Below the pieces are notes generated by a model that did not search any database, was not told the origin of the DNA, and saw nothing but the letters and a program-made list of their open reading frames with translations. This document shows, piece by piece, positions 17,517-24,708 of a stretch of DNA of 64,000 nt (its first letter is position 1; each line of letters starts with the position of its first letter). The translations under genes were made by a program, and so were the position numbers. The stretch comes from Faecalicatena fissicatena (GTDB taxonomy: Bacteria > Bacillota > Clostridia > Lachnospirales > Lachnospiraceae): the NCBI GenBank assembly GCA_001028025.1, contig LDAQ01000007.1, positions 60,466 to 124,465 on the forward strand, in the 5' to 3' direction.

Positions 17517-18364
17517 ACCATACACAGAAAAAACTGAAGGAGATCACCCGGGATCTGGCACATATACTGGAAGATGGCAGCGAAGAGAAGGTCATGGTCT
17601 TTACAGATGATAAAGTGCTGACAGAACTGGCGGATCAGATTAACCAGCTTCTGGATGACAGGAGAAAAGCAAAGGCGGATTATCGGCGGCAGGAGAATGC
17701 CTCCAGAAAGATGCTGTCGAACATTTCCCATGATATCAAGACACCTTTGACGGTGATCCTGGGCTATCTGGAGATCATGCGTCTGGACAGCCCGGATGAT
17801 GAGATGCTGAAAAAAGTGGAGAACAAAGCCGGCCAGGTATTGGAAATGATGAATCAGTTCTTTACGCTGGCCAAGCTGGAGGCCGGAGATACGGAGCTCG
17901 GGGCAGTGCGGATCCATATGAATGAGGTCTGCAGAGAAAGTATACTGGATTTTTATGAAATTCTCAGCCAGAAGGGATTCGAAGTGGAGATAGCAGTGCC
18001 GGAAGAAGACATCTATGTATTGGGGAATCGGGAGGCACTGCACAGAATCCTGTTTAATCTTATTTCCAATGCCATCCGGTATGGCGGAGATGGCAATTAT
18101 ATCGGTCTCTCCCTGCGGTGTGAAGGAGAATGGGTATATATAGAAGTAAAAGACCATGGAAAGGGGATCGATAAAGTATTTGCGGACAGCGTGTTTGACA
18201 GGCTGTTTACCATGGAGGACTCCCGCAGCCGCAAGATTCAGGGCAACGGACTGGGACTGACAATTGCCAGGAACCTTGCCGTGCAGATGGGCGGGGAGGT
18301 TACACTGCAAAGTGAGCCTTTTGCCGAAACTGTTTTTACAGTAAAACTGAAACACTTCCAATAA
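17513..18364 (+). CDS. Histidine kinase without membrane segments
   Basis: A 283-residue kinase with the phospho-acceptor His73 in SNISHDIKTPLTVI, the N box LFNLISNAIRYG and G boxes DHGKGID and GNGLGL. No hydrophobic stretch long enough for a membrane helix is present; the N-terminus is charged and probably coiled (residues 1-65). It must therefore sense an internal signal or be recruited by another protein, perhaps the adjacent ABC transporter. Related short kinases in Clostridia pair with LanFEG-type transporters. ATGA overlap with the regulator couples translation. Confidence 0.9.
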   Translation: MNHTQKKLKEITRDLAHILEDGSEEKVMVFTDDKVLTELADQINQLLDDRRKAKADYRRQENASRKMLSNISHDIKTPLTVILGYLEIMRLDSPDDEMLKKVENKAGQVLEMMNQFFTLAKLEAGDTELGAVRIHMNEVCRESILDFYEILSQKGFEVEIAVPEEDIYVLGNREALHRILFNLISNAIRYGGDGNYIGLSLRCEGEWVYIEVKDHGKGIDKVFADSVFDRLFTMEDSRSRKIQGNGLGLTIARNLAVQMGGEVTLQSEPFAETVFTVKLKHFQ

Positions 18365-18453
18365 AATACTGGTCCAAAAGAAATTTGTAAGAATTGAGAA
18401 AGAGGTTTGAAAACATAAGCCGTTACAATGGAATTATGAAAGGGGGCATACTT

Positions 18454-19368
18454 ATGCCATATATAATACAGACAAATAAACTGACAAAATCCATTGGCGG
18501 CAGACAGCTGGTAACCGATATCAGCCTTCATGTAAAGAAAGGGGAGATATACGGATTTCTGGGACCCAATGGCGCAGGAAAAACGACGGTTATGAAAATG
18601 ATAACGAACCTGTGGAAACCGACCGAAGGAACCGTGGAGATCATGGGTGAACAACTGAGGAACGATTCATACGGAATCTTAAAGAGGATGGGGAGCATCA
18701 TTGAATTTCCGGTATTCTATGAAGGCTTGAGCGGGGAGGATAACCTGAAGCTGCACTGTGAATACATGGGCTTTTATCAGAAGGGGAGTGTGGAAAACTC
18801 TCTGAAATTGCTGGATCTGACAGAGGCGGCGAAAAAACCGGTAAAAGAATACTCACTCGGAATGAAGCAGCGTCTTGGAATCGCACGGGCCATCCTGAGC
18901 GGACCGGAACTGTTAGTGCTGGATGAGCCGACAAACGGGCTGGACCCCGCGGGAATGAAACAGATAAGGGAGCTGCTTCGAAGGCTGAAGGAGGAAAATG
19001 AGACTACGATATTTATATCCAGCCATATGCTTTCGGAAATTGAAAATATAGCAGATACAGTGGGCGTGATCAGCAGGGGCAGAATGCAGAGGGAAGTCTC
19101 GATGAAAGACATAGCAGAAAAGAACCTTGCCTTTATAGAAATATCTGTAAATGATGTCAAAAGGGCAGCATATATCCTGGCAGACAGGATGAATCTTCAG
19201 AACTTTAAGGTATTGGATGAGCATAAAATCCGTGTCTACGATCTGTCGGTCCCGGCAGGTGAACTTTCAAAGGCCCTGACCCTGGGCAAAATTGAGGTTG
19301 AAGCAATAGGAAGGCAGTCGGAGTCCCTGGAAGATTATTTCATGAAGGTGACGGAGGGGGGAAGATAA
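18454..19368 (+). CDS. ABC transporter ATP-binding protein, LanF/BcrA-like
   Basis: A 304-residue ATPase with Walker A GPNGAGKTT, Q-loop region IIEFPVFYEGLSGEDNL, signature SLGMKQRLGIA and Walker B LLVLDEPTNGLDPAG; the C-terminal extension is typical of BcrA/LanF proteins. The start at 18454 is chosen because AAAGGGGG lies 7 bases upstream; two more upstream ATGs in frame lack this. It is followed after 1 base by a small permease. Likely role: efflux of, or immunity to, a peptide antibiotic, controlled by the preceding two-component system. Confidence 0.9.
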   Translation: MPYIIQTNKLTKSIGGRQLVTDISLHVKKGEIYGFLGPNGAGKTTVMKMITNLWKPTEGTVEIMGEQLRNDSYGILKRMGSIIEFPVFYEGLSGEDNLKLHCEYMGFYQKGSVENSLKLLDLTEAAKKPVKEYSLGMKQRLGIARAILSGPELLVLDEPTNGLDPAGMKQIRELLRRLKEENETTIFISSHMLSEIENIADTVGVISRGRMQREVSMKDIAEKNLAFIEISVNDVKRAAYILADRMNLQNFKVLDEHKIRVYDLSVPAGELSKALTLGKIEVEAIGRQSESLEDYFMKVTEGGR

Positions 19369-19369
19369 T

Positions 19370-20080
19370 ATGGATCTGTTCAAATTAATCAAATTGGAGT
19401 ACCGCAAAAATAATATTGGTAAATATGTGAGAAATGCGGTGATTCTGGCTCTGCTTCTGGCGGCGTTTATATTTGCGCTTGCATTCCTCGGAATTGCAAA
19501 TGATCCGGACGGAAAGCTGGACGCGGCACCGGGGAATAATGTATTGTCCGCACCGGTTGAGATGTTTACAAGCATGGTGTTTCTTATATTTACAAGTGTG
19601 ATGCTGTCCACTTTTATTGTCAGCGCATACAAAAATAAAACAATGATTCTCATGTTTTCCTATCCAATTAAACGGCAGAAAATACTGGCGTCCCAGATGC
19701 TTGCCGTGTGGATTTTTAATTTTGCGGCACTTACACTTACAAAACTTATAATCTATCTGTGCGCAGCCGCGGTGGCTCATTTTAGAGAACCGTCGTTTTT
19801 GCTGGATTATAATATAGGAAGTGTTTCCTTTTATGTACAGATGATTCTGAAGTCAGCGGTAATTGTGAGTATGAGTTTTATAGCGCTGTTTATCGGATTG
19901 GCAATGAAATCCTCCAAAGCGACAATTGTGTCCTCTTTTTTACTTGTATTTTTAACACAGGCTAATGTGGGAGACTATACGATGGCGGACAGCGCAGTGC
20001 TTCCGGTTGTTCTGATTGTTGTGTCACTGGGATTTGCATTTTTATCTGTATGCAGTGCAGAGAAAAAAGACTTGATATGA
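19370..20080 (+). CDS. ABC-2-type permease, LanE/LanG-like
   Basis: A 236-residue membrane protein with about six helices (near residues 20-42, 60-85, 100-125, 140-175, 185-205 and 210-230). Length and layout fit LanE/LanG or BcrB permeases. Only one permease gene follows the ATPase, whereas LanFEG systems usually have two, so it probably works as a homodimer. Its stop lies 11 bases before the tRNA gene that is encoded on the other strand. Confidence 0.82.
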   Translation: MDLFKLIKLEYRKNNIGKYVRNAVILALLLAAFIFALAFLGIANDPDGKLDAAPGNNVLSAPVEMFTSMVFLIFTSVMLSTFIVSAYKNKTMILMFSYPIKRQKILASQMLAVWIFNFAALTLTKLIIYLCAAAVAHFREPSFLLDYNIGSVSFYVQMILKSAVIVSMSFIALFIGLAMKSSKATIVSSFLLVFLTQANVGDYTMADSAVLPVVLIVVSLGFAFLSVCSAEKKDLI

Positions 20081-20090
20081 AATAGAAAAA

Positions 20091-20176
20091 CGCAGCAGGA
20101 GGGATTTGAACCCCCGGAGCGTTGCCGCTCTTCTGCTTTCGAGGCAGATGCCATCAGCCAACTCGACCACTGCTGC
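20091..20176 (-). tRNA. tRNA-Ser (anticodon CGA)
   Basis: On the minus strand the 86-base sequence folds into a class II tRNA: acceptor stem GCAGCAG/CTGCTGC, anticodon stem TCTGC/GCAGA with loop CTCGAAA giving anticodon CGA, a long variable arm (GAGCGGCAACGCTC) and the T loop GGTTCAAATCC. CCA is not encoded, and a T-run follows the 3' end. It reads UCG serine codons. Immediately upstream (20183-20206) lies a GGTGCGT/ACGCACC hairpin that could also end transcription of the converging ABC operon. Confidence 0.95.
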
Positions 20177-20182
20177 GTATGG

Positions 20183-20206
20183 GGTGCGTTATTGATCTGA
20201 CGCACC
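20183..20206. terminator. Small hairpin upstream of tRNA-Ser
   Basis: GGTGCGT (20183-20189) and ACGCACC (20200-20206) are perfectly complementary and followed on the plus strand by TTTGATATT. It may be a weak terminator for the ABC permease operon running through the antisense tRNA. Confidence 0.35.
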
Positions 20207-20352
20207 TTTGATATTGTAACAAATTTCGTCAGGAAACTCCAGTATTTTTTGAAGGAAATATGTCTTTTTTTAATCATTTTTTTCAAATGTCTGTCTGCAC
20301 ACGTTCACGATCTCTCATCCTGGGAGTACACGGGGGCCAGGCGCCCCATGTA

Positions 20353-21711
20353 TCATCTTTCTGGTATACTCCCCCTTTTCTGGAGTCTGGGATACCCCCA
20401 TTTATAGAACCAGAAGCACAGAATAATCTGGATCACGGTGGAACAGGGCGTTGCCAGTGCAATGTGGAACAAGGATACATCAGCCGCCCGGCTCGCCAGC
20501 CAGGATACTGGTATCCGCACACCGAAAGCTCCGATAAGCCCCTGAATCATAACAAAAGTGGTGCAGCCGCAGCCATTAAAATACCCGATGAAGCAGAAAA
20601 GGAAGGAAACGAGCAGTGTGTCAATAGCATATCCCTTCAGGTATTCTGCGGAGGCCAGGATAACTGCGCTGTCCTTTGCAAATATCCGTGACAGGGCATC
20701 TCCATGGAAGAACGCAAAATAGCTCATGATCAGTCCGAGGAGAAAGGAGGTAAGCATCCCGTAATACATCCCCTTTTTGGCTCTCTGCGGCTGACCTGCA
20801 CCAATGTTCTGTGCAACATATGCGGACATGGACTGCGTATATGATGAAGGAACCAGCAGAATGAAGCCGCAGAGTTTTTCTGCTACACCGACACCAGCCG
20901 ATGCAATAACACCAAGTTGATTAACGATGGCCGTGATTGCCAGAAACGAGATGCTGACAAGCAGATCCTGCAGTGCACAGGGGGCGCCCATTTTACAGAT
21001 CCTGAGGATTACCTTTTTCTGAAAGCGGATCTGTTTTCTGGAAAACGGAAAAATCAATCCACGTTTTCTAATAATAATAAGCGACAACAGTACGCTGATT
21101 GCCTGTGCCGCGACTGTGGCAGCAGCCGCTCCGGCAGCGCCCATATGCAGTACCGCGACAAAGAGCACGTCCAGTACAATATTCGTGACGCAGGCAATTG
21201 TCACGGCCAGAAGCGGTGTGCGGGCATCCCCCATCCCGCGGAAGATACTTCCCAGAGTGTTATATGCCGCGATAAACAAGATTCCTCCAGAGCAGACACG
21301 GACATACTGAACGGTAAAGTCATAAGCCTCCGGAGGTGCCTGCAAAAGACGTACCAATAACGGTGCAGCCAGCAGCATGACCGCGGTCAGGATTACGGAA
21401 AGTGCAGCGAAAAGGCAGATTCCGGCCCCTACGGTATTGCCGATTTCATGTTCCTTATGCTGTCCGAACTGCTGTCCTATAATAATCGTCACTCCCATGG
21501 AAAGCCCGGTTATAACTACGGTCAGCGTATAAAGAATCTGGCTTCCGGTGGCCACGGCAGATACTGCGGCGGGCGAGGCGAACTGTCCGACAACAAGCAG
21601 GTCCACGGCCCCATACAATGTCTGTAGTATCAATGCCGCCATAATGGGCAGCGTAAATTTCATCAGGGGTCCAAGTATCTTCCCCTGTGTCAGATCTGAA
21701 GTGTTTTTCAT
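20353..21711 (-). CDS. MATE-family multidrug/cation exporter
   Basis: A 452-residue, 12-helix membrane protein with the MATE pattern: N-terminal LTQGKILGPLMKFTLPIMAALILQTLYGAVDLLVVGQF, internal duplicate starting near residue 230, and GASNTLGSIFRG-like segment YNTLGSIFRGMGDARTP. It exports organic cations or drugs using a sodium or proton gradient. The start at 21711 is preferred since AAAGGGG lies about 9 bases upstream; an ATG at 21720 directly abuts it. Upstream are a promoter, a short leader with an intrinsic terminator and a palindromic element, so expression is probably attenuated. Confidence 0.9.
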   Translation of the reverse strand: MKNTSDLTQGKILGPLMKFTLPIMAALILQTLYGAVDLLVVGQFASPAAVSAVATGSQILYTLTVVITGLSMGVTIIIGQQFGQHKEHEIGNTVGAGICLFAALSVILTAVMLLAAPLLVRLLQAPPEAYDFTVQYVRVCSGGILFIAAYNTLGSIFRGMGDARTPLLAVTIACVTNIVLDVLFVAVLHMGAAGAAAATVAAQAISVLLSLIIIRKRGLIFPFSRKQIRFQKKVILRICKMGAPCALQDLLVSISFLAITAIVNQLGVIASAGVGVAEKLCGFILLVPSSYTQSMSAYVAQNIGAGQPQRAKKGMYYGMLTSFLLGLIMSYFAFFHGDALSRIFAKDSAVILASAEYLKGYAIDTLLVSFLFCFIGYFNGCGCTTFVMIQGLIGAFGVRIPVSWLASRAADVSLFHIALATPCSTVIQIILCFWFYKWGYPRLQKRGSIPER

Positions 21712-21771
21712 CTCATTCATCCCCTTTAAACTTTAGTAATGTAATATTTTATTCCCGCGGGTAACGAGCCA

Positions 21772-21877
21772 AAGTCAAGTCTGATTGACCTTGAAGACTG
21801 CTGCGAGGGTCAGATTCCCTACAGTCTGCTGTACTGCAAATTTGATGCCTCGCAGCTGATTGCGGGGGTTTTGACTT
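21772..21877. repeat. Palindromic element in the 5' region of the MATE gene
   Basis: The outer arms AAGTCAA (21772-21778) and TTGACTT (21871-21877) and inner arms CTGCGAGG (21801-21808) and CCTCGCAG (21848-21855) enclose a further CAGA..TCTG hairpin. This nested symmetry without coding potential suggests an interspersed palindromic repeat or a structured 5' untranslated region. It lies between the leader terminator and the MATE start. Confidence 0.45.
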
Positions 21878-21910
21878 AACAGGTTAAATTACAGAATTTT
21901 CCTGATAAAT

Positions 21911-21993
21911 AAAAAAGGATAAGAAAGCAGACATTTCAGCCTGCCATCTTATCCGGCAAATAATCTTCTTTGAGTATCCGCCCTCCGATGAGC
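21911..21993 (-). ncRNA. Short leader RNA with intrinsic terminator upstream of the MATE gene (attenuator or riboswitch candidate)
   Basis: Transcription from the promoter at 22000-22029 would start near 21993. The first hairpin pairs GGCGGATA with TATTTGCC (21955-21982 on the minus strand). It abuts a terminator hairpin, GGATAAG/CTTATCC with inner GCAG/CTGC (21917-21954), followed by six U residues (21911-21916). A terminator this early, inside the leader of an exporter gene, is the usual layout of a riboswitch or attenuator. The sequence does not match a class I can name, including guanidine-I and preQ1. Confidence 0.55.
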
Positions 21994-21999
21994 AAGTTT

Positions 22000-22029
22000 A
22001 TTTTAGAACAAAAGGCAGGAAATTGTCAA
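22000..22029 (-). promoter_or_regulatory. Promoter of the MATE leader
   Basis: On the minus strand TTGACA (22024-22029) and TAAAAT (22000-22005) are separated by 18 bp. Confidence 0.65.
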
Positions 22030-22151
22030 CCGATATTTATTTTTATTTTCTTCCATATTTTAAGCCAGGGTATTTACTGGAACAAAATATACGAGTATGA
22101 TTGAGCAGGACAGGTTACAGAAAAACGTTAGAAAAGAGGCAGAGATAAAAG

Positions 22152-22748
22152 ATGGACATAATAGAAGAAATGCTCAGTTACAACAAAAGTTTTGTAGAAG
22201 AGAAAAAGTACGAGGCATACAGTACTGACAAATACCCTGATAAAAAGGTGGCGATACTGACCTGTATGGACACAAGGCTCACAGAACTACTGCCGGCAGC
22301 CCTTGGAATTAAAAACGGAGATGCCAAGATCATCAAAAATGCCGGAGGCGTCATAAGCCACCCATACGGAAGCGTAGTTAGAAGTCTCCTGATCGCCATC
22401 CTGGAGCTGGGAGTTACAAGCATCATGGTGATCGGCCATACAGACTGCGGCGTGCAGAACATCAGCAGCGCCGAAATGCAGGAAAAACTAAAAGAGTGCG
22501 GAATTACCGAAACAGCACTGGAGGCTACTGCCAAATGCGGAGTCAATTACGACAAATGGTTCAAAGGATTCCGCTCCGCAGAAGAGTCCGTCATGGAAAC
22601 CGTGGATATTTTGAAGAAACATCCGCTCATACCAGCCCAAATCCAAATCCGTGGTTTCGTGATGAATTCTGAGACGGGAGAGGTGGAGGAAGTGAGGACG
22701 CGAGGACGCGAGGACGCGCTGGAATGTAGGTTAAAACCGACACCGTAA
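22152..22748 (+). CDS. Beta-class carbonic anhydrase
   Basis: A 198-residue enzyme interconverting CO2 and bicarbonate. The zinc ligands are visible: Cys38, with Asp40 and Arg42 in CMDTR, and His96 and Cys99 in GHTDCG. The GGVISHPYG loop follows in the middle. GAAAAGAGGCAGAG upstream of the ATG serves as ribosome site. The last 20 residues (from about 179) are encoded by three tandem 8-base repeats and by DNA leading into the long inverted repeat downstream, so this tail is probably not ancestral. It stands alone, between the divergent MATE gene and the PadR locus. Confidence 0.93.
   Translation: MDIIEEMLSYNKSFVEEKKYEAYSTDKYPDKKVAILTCMDTRLTELLPAALGIKNGDAKIIKNAGGVISHPYGSVVRSLLIAILELGVTSIMVIGHTDCGVQNISSAEMQEKLKECGITETALEATAKCGVNYDKWFKGFRSAEESVMETVDILKKHPLIPAQIQIRGFVMNSETGEVEEVRTRGREDALECRLKPTP
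22694..22717 (+). repeat. Three tandem GAGGACGC repeats at the 3' end of the carbonic anhydrase gene
   Basis: Three exact 8-base units lie in the coding sequence. Because 8 is not a multiple of 3, gain or loss of a unit changes the reading frame of the last residues. Confidence 0.85.
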
Positions 22749-22830
22749 TTCCCCTGGCATCCAACTCGATCCGTTTCTCCCGCCGATCCCCACCCAAGTG
22801 TCGGCCGTACTTCCGCAAGGATGCACGCAG

Positions 22831-23127
22831 CCTGCCGAAAGAGGGGGTTCTGCCGGGGGCAGGAAACAGGAAGGGGCCTTTCAGCAAGCATAGAATGCGC
22901 GCTAGAACGGCTTAGCGGAAGCTCTGCCGGGTTTTGAGGCTAAACTCGGCTCACAAAGCCGAGTTTAAAACGGCCTGAGCTGCACAATCATCAAGATTGT
23001 GCAGTGAATGCCGTTGGTGCCTCAAAATCCGGCAGGGCTTCCGCTTAGCCGTTCTCAGCAAATGGACAGCTTGCAGAAAGGCCCCTTCCTGTTTCCTGCC
23101 CCCGGCAGAACCCCCTCTTTCGGCAGG
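22831..23127. repeat. Long near-perfect inverted repeat element with two inner hairpins
   Basis: The outer arms 22831-22882 and 23076-23127 are perfectly complementary over 52 bases. After an asymmetric internal loop, a second pair of arms (about 22905-22940 and 23019-23054) matches over 36 bases with 3 differences. The centre holds two perfect hairpins: AAACTCGGCT/AGCCGAGTTT (22942-22966) and CTGCACAATC/GATTGTGCAG (22980-23004). These hairpins are flanked by CGGC/GCCG. The result would be a huge cruciform or multi-branched RNA of about 297 bases with no conserved protein. It occupies most of the 22749-23217 gap. Confidence 0.85.
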
Positions 23128-23166
23128 CGGACCTCCTCCAAAACTCCCCCGCCCACTATTATGATA

Positions 23167-23196
23167 TTGACAATAGTGTGCGACATACAGTATAAT
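23167..23196 (+). promoter_or_regulatory. Consensus promoter of the PadR gene with overlapping palindrome
   Basis: TTGACA (23167-23172) and TATAAT (23191-23196) are perfect hexamers 18 bp apart. ACTATT (23155-23160) and AATAGT (23172-23177) form an inverted repeat across the -35 box, a likely PadR autoregulatory operator. Confidence 0.75.
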
Positions 23197-23217
23197 TTAT
23201 TTAAAGGAGGATCGACT

Positions 23218-23562
23218 ATGGCAGAAGAGAAAGATTTAATGGCAAACCTGACGTCAGAGCTGCGCAGGGGCACTTTGATTCTGAGTGTTCTGAGCCAGCT
23301 GAGTGAAGCCAAGTATGGATATGCACTTGTCCAGAGTCTGGAGGAGAAGGGTGTGGAGATTGATCCGAATACGCTGTATCCTCTGCTGAGACGTCTGGAG
23401 AAGCAGGGACTTTTGAGCAGCGAGTGGGATGTGGGAGAGTCGAAACCTAGGAAATATTACAGGAGAACTTTTCTGGGAGATGATATTTACAGAGAGCTGA
23501 AAGCTCAGTGGGAGCAGCTTTCGGTTAATATGGAACGGATTTTAAGGGAGGGATCGATATGA
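23218..23562 (+). CDS. PadR-family transcriptional regulator
   Basis: A 114-residue winged-helix repressor with the PadR pattern: LRRGTLILSVLSQLSEAKYGYALVQSL at residues 18-44, IDPNTLYPLLRRLEKQGLL for the recognition helix, and RKYYRRT in the wing. AAAGGAGG precedes the ATG at 23218; reading frames starting farther upstream lie inside the inverted repeat and are not credible. The stop overlaps the next start (ATGA). PadR genes paired with HAAS-domain membrane proteins are common in Bacillota and the pair is presumed to form one sensing unit. Confidence 0.93.
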   Translation: MAEEKDLMANLTSELRRGTLILSVLSQLSEAKYGYALVQSLEEKGVEIDPNTLYPLLRRLEKQGLLSSEWDVGESKPRKYYRRTFLGDDIYRELKAQWEQLSVNMERILREGSI

Positions 23563-24563
23563 CAGACAGGGATAGAGAACTGATTAACCGATATGTATAT
23601 GAAGTTACCAGACGTGTCCCAAAGGAACAGAGGGATGAGATTGAGCTGGAGCTGAGAGAACTGATCGGGGATATGCTGGAAGGGCTGACGCTGGATCAGG
23701 TATTTGCAAAACTGGGAGATCCGGCTGTATTTGCCAGAAAGTACAGGGAAGATAAGAACTACGTCATAAGCCCTGAGTATTATGATAATTATGTCTGGGT
23801 GATGAAGATTGTGCTAATCTGTGTCTGGGCAGGATTGTTTATATCCATGGTCGTTCAGTGTATTATCGATTACACGAATATATTTTATGAGACAGCGCGT
23901 TTTATCAGCGGACTAATGACAGGGTCTGTGGGGGCATTCGGAGCAGTGACACTGGTCTTTGCGTTTATGGAGCGGCAGAAGATAAAGGTGGAATTAAAAA
24001 AAGACAAAGCATGGACTCCTGATATGCTGAATCCGATACCGGCTAAGAAGGCCAGGATCAGCAGGGGGGATTGTGTGGCGTCTCTGGTATTTATCATGAT
24101 TTTCGCCTGCATTCTCATCTTTGTGCCGCAATTTATCGGTGCCTGTTCGACAGACGGTAAGGAAGTTACTTGTATCTCCATCTTTAATATGGACAGATGG
24201 GGGATGATACTGCCCGTATTTCTGATTGCCCTGATGGCTGCATTTGTAGATGAGATAATACGTCTGGTTGCAGGATGCTACTGTCGGAGCGTGATGCTGA
24301 GCAGCATCATAGCCAATGGGATACAGGTGATACTGTCTGCGCTCGTTTTAAAAGTACTTCCCATCTGGAACCCTGATTTTGTTTTTGAGCTGGAGTTAAA
24401 CTTAAGCGAGTCATTCCACTGGAAAGAACAGCTGATAAATAGGTGGAATGCGGATTTGGTGTCGGATATTATCCTGGGGATTATCATAATCGCATCGGCC
24501 ATAGAGGTCGGACTGACTGTTTACAGGACTTTGCGGTACGGGAGAGCGTTAGGGGTACGCTGA
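23559..24563 (+). CDS. HAAS-domain membrane protein
   Basis: A 334-residue protein whose first 75 residues (TRRVPKEQRDEIELELRELIGDML, then VFAKLGDPAVFARKYRED) match the HAAS/DUF1700 helical domain found next to PadR regulators. The rest has about five or six membrane helices (near 80-105, 115-135, 170-195, 215-235, 245-265 and 300-320). The HAAS domain is thought to link PadR-type regulation to a membrane activity; the function of the membrane part is unknown. The gene overlaps PadR by 4 bases. Confidence 0.8.
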   Translation: MTDRDRELINRYVYEVTRRVPKEQRDEIELELRELIGDMLEGLTLDQVFAKLGDPAVFARKYREDKNYVISPEYYDNYVWVMKIVLICVWAGLFISMVVQCIIDYTNIFYETARFISGLMTGSVGAFGAVTLVFAFMERQKIKVELKKDKAWTPDMLNPIPAKKARISRGDCVASLVFIMIFACILIFVPQFIGACSTDGKEVTCISIFNMDRWGMILPVFLIALMAAFVDEIIRLVAGCYCRSVMLSSIIANGIQVILSALVLKVLPIWNPDFVFELELNLSESFHWKEQLINRWNADLVSDIILGIIIIASAIEVGLTVYRTLRYGRALGVR

Positions 24564-24603
24564 GAAAGAGGTGAGTGCATCAAGGCGGAAGAACAATTAG
24601 TAC

Positions 24604-24632
24604 TTGCAATATTTGTTGGAAGGGGGTAAGAT
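24604..24632 (+). promoter_or_regulatory. Probable promoter of the ROK regulator gene
   Basis: TTGCAA and TAAGAT with 17-bp spacing, directly followed by a 10-bp palindrome that would lie at the transcription start. Confidence 0.45.
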
Positions 24633-24633
24633 T

Positions 24634-24657
24634 CTTTTATAAAACGCTTTATAAAAG
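24634..24657. promoter_or_regulatory. Operator-like palindrome CTTTTATAAA-ACGC-TTTATAAAAG
   Basis: A perfect 10-bp inverted repeat with a 4-base centre, two bases after the putative -10 box and 52 bp before the ROK start. It is most likely the site of the ROK protein itself. Confidence 0.6.
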
Positions 24658-24708
24658 CGGTAATTTAGCCCTGATATACGTGCAAGGGCTGTTACAGGAG
24701 GGCAGTAT

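Noticed and set aside
17360..18361. A 333-codon minus-strand frame opposite the kinase gene
   Set aside because: It is antisense to a kinase with all catalytic motifs and has no recognisable domain; a shadow of codon bias.
22547..22891. Minus-strand frame of about 114 codons with proline-rich sequence in the inverted repeat
   Set aside because: It overlaps the carbonic anhydrase gene and exists because of the repeated arms; no start signals.
23008..23217. An upstream in-frame extension of PadR containing KGPFLFPAPGRTPSFGR
   Set aside because: It reads through the right arm of the inverted repeat, lacks a ribosome site and precedes the consensus promoter; the ATG at 23218 has AAAGGAGG.
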